Positions 7,579-17,275 are shown, counted from the stretch's first letter. The stretch is DNA of 64,000 nucleotides from JAJDAT01 sp964570665 (GCA_964570665.1 CAZMZH010000016.1:1-64000); one strand, 5' to 3'. A program made the numbers and translations. Notes: generated by a model not told the origin, from the sequence alone.

Positions 7579-9039
7579 TTAAGGTTCTATTCCATCTCCG
7601 TGGGCGGGTTCTTGAATATTTAATCGACCGACAATTTCCTTGATTTCGTCTTTATAGGAAACAAAAGGATCCAGCATTAAAAAAGGTTCGTCTTTATTCA
7701 AGCGGAACCCAATCCAATCAATTAAATAACCCGAAGGATATTCTAAAAGGGATTTTACCAATTCGCCGCGACCGGAGGCTCGAGTGCCTCGTGGAGCGGA
7801 TAACATGGAACGTTCAATCGCTTCGTCGCTTGTTTTTCTGCGGGCATCGCCGTTTTCTTCCAGACCCCAGAATAAGCCGTCTTTTTTATTGAGGTTATGG
7901 TATTCCAAGTCCAGGCTTTTTAACCAAGGATCATGCCAGGGAAGATCTTCTTCTTTTCTAAATTCGTTAAGCATCCAGTATTTTGCGGCCCAATCAACAC
8001 GATCCAAAACAGCTTCGGGACCTTTGGTAAGATCGTTAAGAACCGATTCCCATTCGGTTAAAATCCAGTCGGTTTCAAAGCAAGAGCCAGCCAAATGTTT
8101 TTTTGCAGTTTCCATAATTTCCCACTGCAAGTCTAATGCGGTACTAGGCTGTCCATTGGATAAGGTGATTTCCCATTTAAAACTAGGATCCCGCGATATT
8201 TTCCGCATCGTTTCAACAGCGTCTTCTAAAATCCATTCGGCGCGTCCGGCGCCAATTTCGATAAGATCCATCATTAAAATGGTCGTTCCCATTTTTAGGG
8301 CGTTGGAATATTCGTTCATGTTCGAATCTCCAACCAGCAAATGAACTCGACGAAACCTTCCGGGATCGGACAATGGTTCGTCGCGCGTATTCACGATTGC
8401 GCGATTGTATTGAACCCAGCGGTAAAACTCGTTAGGAATATGATCGGCTCTTTGAGAAATCTGAAAATCAACATGTTCTTCTTTACTGTCGTCAACTCCC
8501 GCTTCGGCCCAGTCTCTAAATGGATGTGGATTACAGGCGCCGATACGACCCGCGCCGCAAAAAATTTGGCGAGTGACTAAAAAAGAAGAGAGGAGTCTTA
8601 AGTTTTCTCGATTTTCAAATTTAAAATCTCTACTTACTAAATAATTTTCATGGCAACCGAATGTCGCGTTAGTTTCTAAATCGACATTATTCTTAATAAT
8701 GGCGATCTTATCTTCCCAACCAAGGCTTTCAACGGCTTCTTGCACTAGCATATCGCCGCCACGGTCGAATGTTACCAAATCCACCAAGTTCGAGCACTCT
8801 GGGCTGGCGTATTCCAAGTGCCCCATATCTAAATAAATCCTACCGCCATTGGTTAAAAAACCGCCATTTCCAGGCGGTTCGTCGTTTGCCCGGTAATGTT
8901 GATCTAGCAACCCTTTTTTACCAACGTCAAAGATATGATCTTTTAACTGCAAAGCAACGTCGACGGGTCCGAACTTAAAATCCTTATCTTTAATAAGGAG
9001 ACCGTACTCAGTTTCAATGCCAAAAATTCGCTTTTTCAT
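7579..9039 (-). CDS. pafA: Pup (UBact) ligase PafA
   Basis: PafA uses ATP to join the C-terminal glutamate of Pup to substrate lysines. I chose the ATG at 9039, which overlaps the prcA stop as ATGA like other junctions in the operon; a TTG at 9051 is also possible. The product opens KKRIFGIETEYG and carries YLDMGHLEYASPEC, FGCHENYL, FLVTRQIFCGAGR, INxRDEP-type VNTRDEPLSD, and RVHLLVGDSNM. GCHENYL, DMGH and the absence of the long Dop loop separate it from the sister gene at 10748. Glutamine-synthetase-like fold. Last gene of the set of six. Confidence 0.88.
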   Translation of the reverse strand: MKKRIFGIETEYGLLIKDKDFKFGPVDVALQLKDHIFDVGKKGLLDQHYRANDEPPGNGGFLTNGGRIYLDMGHLEYASPECSNLVDLVTFDRGGDMLVQEAVESLGWEDKIAIIKNNVDLETNATFGCHENYLVSRDFKFENRENLRLLSSFLVTRQIFCGAGRIGACNPHPFRDWAEAGVDDSKEEHVDFQISQRADHIPNEFYRWVQYNRAIVNTRDEPLSDPGRFRRVHLLVGDSNMNEYSNALKMGTTILMMDLIEIGAGRAEWILEDAVETMRKISRDPSFKWEITLSNGQPSTALDLQWEIMETAKKHLAGSCFETDWILTEWESVLNDLTKGPEAVLDRVDWAAKYWMLNEFRKEEDLPWHDPWLKSLDLEYHNLNKKDGLFWGLEENGDARRKTSDEAIERSMLSAPRGTRASGRGELVKSLLEYPSGYLIDWIGFRLNKDEPFLMLDPFVSYKDEIKEIVGRLNIQEPAHGDGIEP

Positions 9040-9779
9040 AAATTCTCGCAAGCCTTTTTGAGTCGATCAATTTCGGCGTTTGTTAAAGTTCGTACGATGG
9101 ATCTTCTAGTCGCTTTATTATTTAAAATTGCCGTTTCCAAAGTCCAATCTTCCAGAGCTTTGTTCAAACTATTAGGAATGCCATTGTCTTCGTTTTCGAT
9201 TTTATCCATTCCTTCTTTCCAAAGTTTGCACGCTTCTAATAAAGCTTCTTCCAGCGGAAGGTCTGAAAAATTTATTTCGTTTAGCTGCTGCTCTACAAAA
9301 CTCTTTAATTTAGAATCGCCTGCAATAACCATCCCACGGGTAAACGTTTCCCAATGACCATCGTAATTAACGCGAAAAAATTTTGGTTGTCCTCGTCGAT
9401 CAACTTCGACCAAAGCCATTTGAACTAAATAGGGAGCTCGCATCACTTCTTCAAAGTTTTGCTTAAGGGCAGGGGCCAACCCAAATTGTAGTAACCTTCC
9501 GAGGACAACGTCTTGTACAGATCGGTTGAATCCTTCCAAATGAGACATATCTAATAGAGTCATTCTCATTTTTTCGATATCGGCTGGATGTCCCATCGCG
9601 CCCATAGCAATTCGGTCGTAAATTTCGTAAATTTTCCCGGATTGCGGTCCAATGGCCAATAAAAACGCCCCTTCTTTATAGGGAACGGCCAATACGGGGT
9701 AAGCTTTTTTTAACTTTTCTTGGACATAACCATGCCTAGAAGAAACGGCTTCAGTCCAGCGAAAGGGTTCGTCAAACAT
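9036..9779 (-). CDS. prcA: Proteasome alpha subunit PrcA
   Basis: The 247-residue protein matches bacterial alpha subunits, the non-catalytic outer rings of the 20S particle that gate entry and dock the ATPase ring. It has the N-terminal region MFDEPFRWTEAVSSRHGYVQ, the core YEIYDRIAMGAMGHPADIEKMR, and a long charged C-terminus. It lacks a catalytic Thr1. It overlaps prcB by 8 bp upstream and pafA by 4 bp downstream. The sequence is divergent from actinobacterial PrcA, so position in the operon is part of the evidence. Confidence 0.9.
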   Translation of the reverse strand: MFDEPFRWTEAVSSRHGYVQEKLKKAYPVLAVPYKEGAFLLAIGPQSGKIYEIYDRIAMGAMGHPADIEKMRMTLLDMSHLEGFNRSVQDVVLGRLLQFGLAPALKQNFEEVMRAPYLVQMALVEVDRRGQPKFFRVNYDGHWETFTRGMVIAGDSKLKSFVEQQLNEINFSDLPLEEALLEACKLWKEGMDKIENEDNGIPNSLNKALEDWTLETAILNNKATRRSIVRTLTNAEIDRLKKACENL

Positions 9780-10584
9780 GAGCGTTTCTCTTCATAGATT
9801 TTTCAAAAATGGTGGCGATTTCTTCTTCATCCATAAATTGATAGCCGTCGGATGAAATGATAGAAATGATAGGGAAAATTTTATCTTCAGGCCGAGCCTT
9901 TCCGGTGGCGGTGTCAAAATGAGCGGCTGTATGCAAGAGACGGATCGCAAGTTCGGTCGCTTCTTCTCTAGTTCTTTCGGCTAATCGTTTGTCGCCCCAC
10001 ATATCTTCATATTCCAGTACCCCTTTTACCATGGGGGAACCAGAACCTGTAACCGTGTGAGTGGTCATTTGAAATTCGGCGCCTAAGAGATCGTAAAAAT
10101 GTATAGAAGATTTTTCTGTGTCTTGGTCGTATAGGGCAAATATTGGACTGACGGCCCCAACGCCTTGCATAGCCATTCCAACATTTTCTTTTAACAAGCG
10201 TGAGAGCGCTCTGATTTTACCTTCGGCGCTTAAAGGTTGTAGTTGGGATCGGCGATAATATTCGAAGTTGTGCGATAACACCCGAGCCATTTCAAAAGCG
10301 GTCGCAGGAGCGCCAGCGATAGCCATAACTGAGTAATCGTCAATTGGGATTACTTTATCGCAACGTTCATACATGATGCTATTACCGGCCGTAGCTCTTC
10401 GGTCGCCGGCAACAATAACCCCTCCCTTAAAATGAAAAGCTAAAACCGTCGTTCCATGAATCAATTCCGAGGAATCGATTTTACTTGGTTTTTCCAGACT
10501 ATCAGATGGCAGAGAGTATCCGGATTTTTGCAATAATTCCCAAAAGTCTCCAGGCGAGGTGAACTGATTTTCTATTTTCTTCAC
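9772..10584 (-). CDS. prcB: Proteasome beta subunit PrcB (catalytic)
   Basis: The 270-residue product starts with GTG at 10584, which overlaps the pup stop (GTGA). A 44-residue propeptide ends at His-Gly before Thr45-Thr46 (HGTTVLAF), so Thr45 should become the N-terminal nucleophile after autoprocessing. Other expected features follow: GGVIVAGDRRATAG (Asp and Arg near the active site), a lysine in CDKVIPI, SVMAIAGAPATA, and GSGSPMVKGVLE. It forms the inner proteolytic rings with PrcA. Confidence 0.95.
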   Translation of the reverse strand: MKKIENQFTSPGDFWELLQKSGYSLPSDSLEKPSKIDSSELIHGTTVLAFHFKGGVIVAGDRRATAGNSIMYERCDKVIPIDDYSVMAIAGAPATAFEMARVLSHNFEYYRRSQLQPLSAEGKIRALSRLLKENVGMAMQGVGAVSPIFALYDQDTEKSSIHFYDLLGAEFQMTTHTVTGSGSPMVKGVLEYEDMWGDKRLAERTREEATELAIRLLHTAAHFDTATGKARPEDKIFPIISIISSDGYQFMDEEEIATIFEKSMKRNAHV

Positions 10585-10751
10585 TCGCCCGTCCGCTGTT
10601 TATACTTTTCAGATTGTTTGGGGTCGACTTTTCGCATCCGTTTTAAAATATTGTCTTTTCCAGGCGACGAAACATCGGGTTTTTTAGGCCCGTCTTCGCG
10701 TCGTTCTGGAGGGGCGTCTTTTTTCTCTTCCCTTCTTAATGGATCGCTCAT
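10581..10751 (-). CDS. ubact: Prokaryotic ubiquitin-like protein, UBact type
   Basis: This 56-residue gene lies exactly between dop and prcB, sharing ATGA with the dop stop and GTGA with the prcB start. The protein begins MSDPLRREEKKDAPP, is very hydrophilic and has no cysteine. It ends NILKRMRKVDPKQSEKYKQR followed by TGE. Pup proteins have a disordered N-terminus, a helical receptor-binding C-terminal half and end in Gly-Glu or Gly-Gln; UBact proteins of Gram-negative phyla end in (T/S)GE or (T/S)GQ after Arg. Ending in Glu, it needs no deamidation before ligation. Its shortness makes it easy to overlook. Confidence 0.93.
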   Translation of the reverse strand: MSDPLRREEKKDAPPERREDGPKKPDVSSPGKDNILKRMRKVDPKQSEKYKQRTGE

Positions 10752-12229
10752 GCAAACCGCTCCTTTTCCAATTTTAAAGCTTCAGAAACTTCTTCGGGAG
10801 TAATCACCCGAGTTAAATCGTTATAACTTCCATCTTTATATTCTACGCCTGTCCAATGAATATTTTTAATAGAATCTGCACAATATTCTACAGCTTTTCC
10901 TCGGACCATGGCGCGTGTCCCATCAGGAGGTGAATCCATTGCTTCGGCAATCTTTTCTTCCGGTGAAAACTGAAGAATTCTTCCTTCTTGCTCCAGTCCG
11001 CGAAAAAGTCCGCGTTCTGGATCTATATTATGATACTCCAAATCGAGGCTTTTCATCCATGGATCGTTCCACTCCAAATGCTCAGCGACCATAAATTCGG
11101 CAAAAAGCTTCTTTTTTATCGCCCAGTCTATACGATTCGAAAGTTTTTCGGGAGAATTTTTTAGATCGTCTAAAGTCCTTTCCCACTCCTTTAATATCCA
11201 GTCCCAGTCTTCTCTTTGTCCAGCGTATGATTTTTGGGCTTTTTCCAAATAAAATTCCTGAATTTCTAAAGAAGAAATGGATTTTCCATTTTTTCGTTTT
11301 AATAAAATGGTACCCGTTAGATCCCTTGAAACTTCTTTAATGTCCCATACAGGTTCGGTCAGTTCTGGAACGGTTCCCAATTTTTCTTCTCCTATGAGAG
11401 TAAGTACCAATTGGGTTGCTCCCACTTTTAAAGCCGTTGCATAAGGCGACATATTTGCGTCGCCCAAGATCAAATGAAGACGCCTGTATTTATCGGACGC
11501 TGCATGCGGCTCATCGCGTGTATTCACAATGGGTCTTTGAGTCATGGTTTCTATGCTCAAAAGACATTCTATAAAATCGGCTCTTTGTGATAACTGTAGT
11601 TTTTCGAAGGGAGCTAATTCTTTGCACTCGGTTCCAACTTTTCCGGATCCTGCATACAACTGCCGTGTCACTAAAAAAGGAACTAAACCGTCAACCCATT
11701 GTTGAAAAGGTAACGCTCGAGGGATCAGATAATTATCATGGGTCCCATAACTGTGGCCTATATAGTCGGTATTATTTTTAAAAAGCTGTATGGAGTCTTC
11801 GCCTAAATCTTTATTCCGTAGCCGAGCGCATTCCGCAAGTATGTGTTCTCCCGCCTGATCGTGCGCCACTAAATCAAAAATGTTTGCGCATTCCGGAGTG
11901 CTGTATTCAGGATGGGTGTGATCGTTATAAAAACGAGCTCCGTTAGCCAAAACTCGATCGCATTTCATATCCCAATATGAATAGGGTCTTTTACGATCCT
12001 CCTTACAAAACTCGTCTTCCTCTTCGTCTTGGGCGAGACGTTCGACAGAAAAACCGCGTTGGTCCGTATGAGTTCGTTCTCTAAAATAAGCCCAAAGGCG
12101 GAATACGCTTTTTTTTTCGCAACGTTTCAATAACGCCATAGACTCTTCTACGGGATCGGAATCTTCAACGTTTTCACGGATAATTCCGTATTCTGTTTCA
12201 ATTCCCATTAAGGGAACAATATCGGTCAT
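10748..12229 (-). CDS. dop: Depupylase/deamidase Dop
   Basis: The 493-residue protein is a paralogue of PafA. It starts MTDIVPLMGIETEYGI and has a long charged insertion at about 45-85 (EEDEFCKEDRKRPYSYWDMK region), corresponding to the Dop loop. It carries NGARFYNDHTHPEYSTPEC, YGTHDNYL, FLVTRQLYAGSGKVG, NTRDEPHAA and RLHLILGDANMSPYATALKVG. DHTHPEYS and GTHDNYL are Dop-like rather than PafA-like. It removes Pup from substrates; since Pup here already ends in Glu, its deamidase role may be dispensable. It overlaps ARC and pup by 4 bp each. Confidence 0.9.
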   Translation of the reverse strand: MTDIVPLMGIETEYGIIRENVEDSDPVEESMALLKRCEKKSVFRLWAYFRERTHTDQRGFSVERLAQDEEEDEFCKEDRKRPYSYWDMKCDRVLANGARFYNDHTHPEYSTPECANIFDLVAHDQAGEHILAECARLRNKDLGEDSIQLFKNNTDYIGHSYGTHDNYLIPRALPFQQWVDGLVPFLVTRQLYAGSGKVGTECKELAPFEKLQLSQRADFIECLLSIETMTQRPIVNTRDEPHAASDKYRRLHLILGDANMSPYATALKVGATQLVLTLIGEEKLGTVPELTEPVWDIKEVSRDLTGTILLKRKNGKSISSLEIQEFYLEKAQKSYAGQREDWDWILKEWERTLDDLKNSPEKLSNRIDWAIKKKLFAEFMVAEHLEWNDPWMKSLDLEYHNIDPERGLFRGLEQEGRILQFSPEEKIAEAMDSPPDGTRAMVRGKAVEYCADSIKNIHWTGVEYKDGSYNDLTRVITPEEVSEALKLEKERFA

Positions 12230-13836
12230 ATCATGGAGCGAGTGAGAGTCTGATCTGTTGCGTCGTCGGATTCTTTAGGACGTCTAATTCGAGCTACGCT
12301 TTGAGAATCGAAGTCTAAAAGTTGGAGCCAATCTTCCATATTAGGATCTGCGGGGAAAATACTTCCTTCATTAAACTCGTTTTCTATGGCTGAAGTTAGA
12401 TCTTCAGGCTTGATGGTCAATTCTTCTCCTGCAATAGCCCGCTCAATGGCAATTTCTTTGGCCCGTTTAACCACATTTTCTAGAATGGCCCCCGAAATAA
12501 AATCATGCCAATAAAGTTTTTTCATATCCCCATTCTTTAAAGAAAGGGTCAAAACATTTTGTTTAGAGTCTTTTGAAAAAAGAGTTTCCAAAGCGGGCGT
12601 TATCATTTCTTCCACGCTGGATTTTTCAAACGGCAATTTTTCCGTTAAATAGATTTTTAGTATCTCTTCGCATCCTTGGCGATCTGGGCGAGAAACTTTA
12701 ATTTTTCGATCAATTCTTCCCGGTCTCAAGATTGCGGGATCAATTAAGTCTGGCCTGTTTGTCGCTAATATTACGACCGCATCTCGAAGCGATTGCACGC
12801 CGTCCATTTCAGCGCAAAACATAGGAACCAAGGTATTAGAAATATTATTGCCTCGCATAGCTTGTCGTGTTCCTAAAACGGATTCGGCTTCGTCGATAAA
12901 AATAAAAGGCATTTGTCCCTGGTCGCGATACTCCCGAGCTTTTTGAAAAATTTCGCGAACCTTTCTCTCAGATTCGCCTAACCACATATTCAAAATTTCG
13001 GGGCCTTTTACGTGGATGAATCGGCCTTGGATATCTTTACCGCCGTCTTCGCCTAGTTTGCTAACTATTTCCGTCAATATGGCTTTTCCAACCAGAGTTT
13101 TACCGCACCCTGGCGGGCCGTAAAAAAGAAACCCTCTTGGCAACTCGTATTCCATCTTCTCAATGATTTCTCCGTGTAAAATGGGATACTCAATTACTTT
13201 ACGAACTTCGTTAACGGCTTTTTCCTGGCCGCCAACTCGGTTCCACTCCACCGGTTTGAAATCGTCTTCTACTAATTTGTTGGATTGCCGTTTGGGTAAT
13301 TTGCCAATGACAACTTTTTGCGAAGGGTCTAAATAGACCTCGTCGCCTTCTTTAAACGATTCGCTTTCTAGGCCGTCCCGGATGTAAACCATAGATTCGG
13401 CGGCGCCGGTTCCTGAAGACACTAGCCATTGGTCATTTTCCAATTTACAAGAAAGCCTTGATAATGGACCTTGCTCGGGCATATTCAATTTTGAGATTAT
13501 GGCGAAGCCCTCGTTTAAGGCCACTAAATCTCCTAATTTTAATTCTTCTTCAATTTCTGGAGAAACCGCCGCCTGATATTCTTGACCTCCCACAGACAGC
13601 CTGAGCAAATCGCCTTCGCCAGGGCCTAAAACGACGCCAATTCTATGGGCCGGGGATTTTAGCTGTTCGATAGTCTCTTCTAACGTTTTTATTTTCAACG
13701 TCAACCGCTGGGTTTCTTGCTGAGAATGAAGCAACGCATCGCGTAAGTCAAAAATCTTGGCTTGCAGTTCTGGGTGTTCCTCGGTTTCTTCTAAAATTCT
13801 TTCAATCAGTTCAGATATATGAGTCGAATCGCCCAT
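12226..13836 (-). CDS. arc: Proteasome-associated AAA+ unfoldase ARC/Mpa
   Basis: This 536-residue protein heads the operon. It has an N-terminal coiled coil (about 15-62) that would bind Pup, an OB domain region (65-180), and one AAA+ module. Walker A is GPPGCGKT at 240-247, the pore-loop region is KGPEILNMWLGESE, Walker B is FIFIDEAE ending at Glu317, and the second region of homology follows as ATNRPDLIDPAILRPGR. Actinobacterial Mpa ends in GQYL for proteasome docking; here the C-terminus is TLTRSMI, with no such motif. A 260-bp gap separates it from a divergent gene, so the operon promoter is probably in 13837-14096. Confidence 0.93.
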   Translation of the reverse strand: MGDSTHISELIERILEETEEHPELQAKIFDLRDALLHSQQETQRLTLKIKTLEETIEQLKSPAHRIGVVLGPGEGDLLRLSVGGQEYQAAVSPEIEEELKLGDLVALNEGFAIISKLNMPEQGPLSRLSCKLENDQWLVSSGTGAAESMVYIRDGLESESFKEGDEVYLDPSQKVVIGKLPKRQSNKLVEDDFKPVEWNRVGGQEKAVNEVRKVIEYPILHGEIIEKMEYELPRGFLFYGPPGCGKTLVGKAILTEIVSKLGEDGGKDIQGRFIHVKGPEILNMWLGESERKVREIFQKAREYRDQGQMPFIFIDEAESVLGTRQAMRGNNISNTLVPMFCAEMDGVQSLRDAVVILATNRPDLIDPAILRPGRIDRKIKVSRPDRQGCEEILKIYLTEKLPFEKSSVEEMITPALETLFSKDSKQNVLTLSLKNGDMKKLYWHDFISGAILENVVKRAKEIAIERAIAGEELTIKPEDLTSAIENEFNEGSIFPADPNMEDWLQLLDFDSQSVARIRRPKESDDATDQTLTRSMI

Positions 13837-14099
13837 TAAATTTCCTTATTTTGTATTGGGATTGAGTCCATTTTATGACCATTAAAAATAAAAGGTCAAG
13901 ACAATTGTCTTAAAACCTATTTTAGCAAAAATCAAAAAATTTCTTTTTTTTCAATAGATTTTAAATGTATAGCGCAAAAAATCTATGGTTAAACCTATTT
14001 TTTAGATAATGGTTGCGAGTGGCGTTAATTACATGTAAAAATGAGGAGAAGACCTGTTTTTTTTAATAGATTTACCTCCAATAAAACCAGCTAATTTTG

Positions 14100-15398
14100 A
14101 TGAGTTCTCGCAAAGTTCATAATAAATCAAGTATAGAAAAGTGTGTTCTTAGCTTTAGTCACGACAAGTTTCCATCCCGAGAGGAAGCGGACGAAGTTAG
14201 TATCAATAAAGCAAAAAGAGAAATTGCCGCCGGGAAAAAAGGGATCAGTCATCTTATATTAAGGGCCGAGAACGAAGAAATCGATAGACTTAAATTTCTT
14301 TTTCCAATTTGTGGCGTTCCAATCATGTGTTACGCGCTGGCGAATGTTCTAAACTCCAGTTTAAAAGAAATCGCCGTCATTGGTTCTCCTCAAGTTCGTC
14401 TGGTTCTAGACGCTTATTTAGAAAATATTGGCGATCAAGGTAAAAAAGTCGTTTTTGTTGATGAGGAAAAAGATAATCTCAGTTTAGGTCGCGCCATGAC
14501 ATCGGGGCGGGATGCTCTTCAGCCTAGTTCTGACGAATTGATTTTATTTCAACCGGGCGATCTTCCTTTTATGTACGATGTGGAAAAAGTTCTTCAAGAT
14601 AGCGATATTGCCAGTCACAATTTAATTTTATGGCTCAACGCTCGCAATACCATGTTCCCCGAAACTGACGTGAATCCGGACTCGGAATTTATTGTCAGAA
14701 ATTATCATTACAGGGCTATTGACCAAGATGCCGATCTATTATTCGATATTAAAGAGCCCAATATATACCCCATTAACTTTAGTTCGGTAGAACCCGATAT
14801 TATCGACCTTCTTCATCAAACGCGAAAAGACGGAAAAATTTTTCAAGCGTTATTGCGCAAAACTTTGAAGCACCCGCGTCGTCTAATGAGGATGTTATCC
14901 GTATTTGCGCAAGAGGCTCTTTTATTCAGATCGGCTGCTGCTCGTTACCGGCCAGACGACGAATATCAATTCGGAATGCATAAAGACAGATTTGATCGAG
15001 GCGCGTCCATATTATTGGACACAAATGTTACGTCTAAATTCCACGACGACCCAGCATTTGTTGCCGATGTAGACGCCTTAGAAGACTGGGAAGATTATGA
15101 AGAGGTTGGACATTACGCCGAAACCCATCATGGAGAAGATGGGTTGTCAACAATTCATCCCTATGGGCAAGCGCTGATTCAATTTAAAGAGAAGGTTATG
15201 CCTCGGCTAAAAACTCAAATTCCTCTTTACCATGATTTCCCAAGTTATATGAATCAGTTGTATCAATCTCTCCAAATGGACAGACAACCCTTTGACGAAT
15301 CTGGAGAATATATTTCTCAAAATTCCGAGCTAGCAAAAACGAAAACGGCTTTTCATTGGTATAGCGAAAAAACTAAAAGCCTCCTGCAATTTACATAG
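14100..15398 (+). CDS. Nucleotidyltransferase-like protein (MobA/NTP-transferase fold)
   Basis: The 432-residue protein has features of the sugar-nucleotidyltransferase fold. ISHLILRAENEE, KFLFPICGVPIMCYALANVL and KEIAVIGSPQVRLVLDAYLE lie in the first 120 residues. SLGRAMTSGRDAL and LFQPGDLPFMYDVEKVL (an Asp in the metal-binding position) follow. The typical glycine-rich GxGTRL loop is not clear, so catalytic activity is uncertain. The C-terminal 200 residues are unassigned. I chose ATG at 14100 over the TTG at 14097. It is divergent from the proteasome operon; shared regulation is possible but unproven. Confidence 0.6.
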   Translation: MSSRKVHNKSSIEKCVLSFSHDKFPSREEADEVSINKAKREIAAGKKGISHLILRAENEEIDRLKFLFPICGVPIMCYALANVLNSSLKEIAVIGSPQVRLVLDAYLENIGDQGKKVVFVDEEKDNLSLGRAMTSGRDALQPSSDELILFQPGDLPFMYDVEKVLQDSDIASHNLILWLNARNTMFPETDVNPDSEFIVRNYHYRAIDQDADLLFDIKEPNIYPINFSSVEPDIIDLLHQTRKDGKIFQALLRKTLKHPRRLMRMLSVFAQEALLFRSAAARYRPDDEYQFGMHKDRFDRGASILLDTNVTSKFHDDPAFVADVDALEDWEDYEEVGHYAETHHGEDGLSTIHPYGQALIQFKEKVMPRLKTQIPLYHDFPSYMNQLYQSLQMDRQPFDESGEYISQNSELAKTKTAFHWYSEKTKSLLQFT

Positions 15399-15446
15399 CG
15401 TTTTTTAAAAGCGGCCAATTCTAATCCTGTTTCAAGCCTTAATTTA

Positions 15447-16511
15447 ATGATGAAGCAACGCCCAACCTTAAGAACCTTTGTTCTTCTTTCAGTTCTTATT
15501 CATTTAGTGATTGCTATCACCCACAAACTTTATCCAAAAGTTTCAGATCCTATCGAAAAGAAACCGCCGGTCAAAGTAAAGTTTGTCGCTCCTAAAAAGC
15601 CGGAGATACCTCAGTTTGTAGAAACTTCCAAACCAAAAAAAACGGAAGCTGCAAAGACTTCCGAGATTGTCTCAAAGTACAATAGTAAAGCTCATTCACC
15701 GGCAAAAATACATAACACTCCAAAACTAAAAGCAAAAAAAACTATCATTCCTAAATTGGTTCCAAGAAAACCGACACCTTTGCCGACTCCGGTCGAAAAA
15801 CCTAAAAAACTTGCGAAAAAACCAAAAAAGGTTATTAAAAAGAAGCCGGAACCTCCTAAAAAGAAACCTAAAAAAATTGTTAAAAAATCGCCAAAACCTC
15901 CTAAAAAAGAACTAAAGAAAAAAGTCGATAAAACTCCAGAGAGAAAAATTGAAACTAAGAGAAAAATAAAGGCTATAGAACCAAAACCAAAACTGGAAAT
16001 TACAGAAAAGCTTATAGAGCGGACTTTTGAACCTAAGGTACACCCTAGAAAACCCATAAAATCTCCAGAGCTTCCTCAGTCTCAAAGTTTATTGGCAATG
16101 ATAGATGGAATTGATCCAGAAAAATTCGCAACGATTGAGACGGAAGACGAAGAAGAGTCCGGCGATGAAGAAGTGGTTTCTCTCAACACAAAGGAAGTCA
16201 AATACGCCGATTATATGGCGCGCATAAAACATCAAATTGAAAAAGTATGGAGTTATCCCGAGCAAGCGGCGAGAAAGGGCATCAGCGGTCAAATAACTTT
16301 AAGGTTTAAATTATCTAAGGATGGTAACTTGTTAAGCGTTCGTATGGTAGATAGCTCCGGAACCAAGATTTTAGACGTGGCGGCTATAAAAGCGGTAAAA
16401 GGCGCTGCGCCTTACTATCCTTTCCCCGCCACCATAACAAGTAAAAAACTAGTGATTACCGCTTCATTCATTTATAGCCCATCCTATGGCAATCCCTATG
16501 CTAATAGATAA
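15447..16511 (+). CDS. TonB-family energy transducer
   Basis: The 354-residue protein has one N-terminal membrane anchor (about 9-27), a long Lys/Pro-rich linker spanning the periplasm (about 35-210, many KKPKK and PKPP runs), and a C-terminal TonB domain (about 250-345). The latter reads YMARIKHQIEKVWSYPEQAARKGISGQITLRFKLSKDG, then AAIKAVKGAAPYYPFP. TonB couples the ExbBD proton channel to outer-membrane transporters, but exbB and exbD are not adjacent. It begins 48 bp after the previous gene. Confidence 0.88.
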   Translation: MMKQRPTLRTFVLLSVLIHLVIAITHKLYPKVSDPIEKKPPVKVKFVAPKKPEIPQFVETSKPKKTEAAKTSEIVSKYNSKAHSPAKIHNTPKLKAKKTIIPKLVPRKPTPLPTPVEKPKKLAKKPKKVIKKKPEPPKKKPKKIVKKSPKPPKKELKKKVDKTPERKIETKRKIKAIEPKPKLEITEKLIERTFEPKVHPRKPIKSPELPQSQSLLAMIDGIDPEKFATIETEDEEESGDEEVVSLNTKEVKYADYMARIKHQIEKVWSYPEQAARKGISGQITLRFKLSKDGNLLSVRMVDSSGTKILDVAAIKAVKGAAPYYPFPATITSKKLVITASFIYSPSYGNPYANR

Positions 16512-17275
16512 AGTTTACTAAGGTCGAGAGGAAAACTCCTTCTTAAGAAACTTACCTTTTACTTGAGAAATCTCCCTCCCTTTAATTAAAGTTTAAATGA
16601 TTTATCGAGAAGAATAAGCTTGCTAAGTTTAAAAATCGAGAGATAAAAGGGATAAATCGCTATACAAACTTAAGCTTTTAAACAGAATCCATACTATTTC
16701 TTCAGTACATCGAAAGGGACAGAAAAAAATCACAAATTTCGGATTTCCTAAATAATTTCGGAAAAATAAATTTTATTTAAAGAAATTTCTTTACACAAAC
16801 TATTGATTTTATAATAACTATTCCCGCCTTCCATTAAATCGTCCTTTTGGTCTATTGAAATTTCTTCTTATTATGTTACATTTTTGCAACAATCATAAGG
16901 TTTTTCCTATCTAATATTTTTATAGAAATTTAGTTTGTGAACCATGAAAGGAGAAGTTGACTAATTCTAGCCTCACTAAAACTACATTTATTTTAGAGGT
17001 AGTATTTGTGTTTTTACGACCCCGTTTCGAGGGCCTTTTATTTTCGGAATTATTAGATATCGAATTAGCATATGTGTAAAAAGCTAAAAAAGACGGTTCA
17101 AGTTTTGTTAAATACGATTGCCGATCTACAGCAGCAGATAAATACCACCGAGTCAACTCCCGAACCTCAAGGTTACGCCAATCCTCAAGGTCCGGATGTT
17201 TGTGAAATTCCAAAGCATCCAATTACCAAAATCTTTTAGGTTTTTATTTGTAGTAATCCAAAAGAGGAAAACATC
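16512..17275. other. AT-rich intergenic region without a convincing gene
   Basis: About 760 bp of AT-rich sequence. I see no RNA gene and no ORF with a good start; a 100-codon minus-strand frame at 16920-17222 starts only at TTG and has no ribosome site. The last 60 bases carry a purine-rich AAAAGAGGAAAAC just before the ATG at 17276 and so hold the ribosome site of the next gene. Confidence 0.6.

Noticed and set aside
7784..8344. 186-codon plus-strand ORF inside pafA
   Set aside because: Antisense shadow of a clearly conserved gene.
16920..17222. 100-codon ORF on the minus strand
   Set aside because: TTG-only start, no ribosome site, no recognisable motif, in an AT-rich gap.
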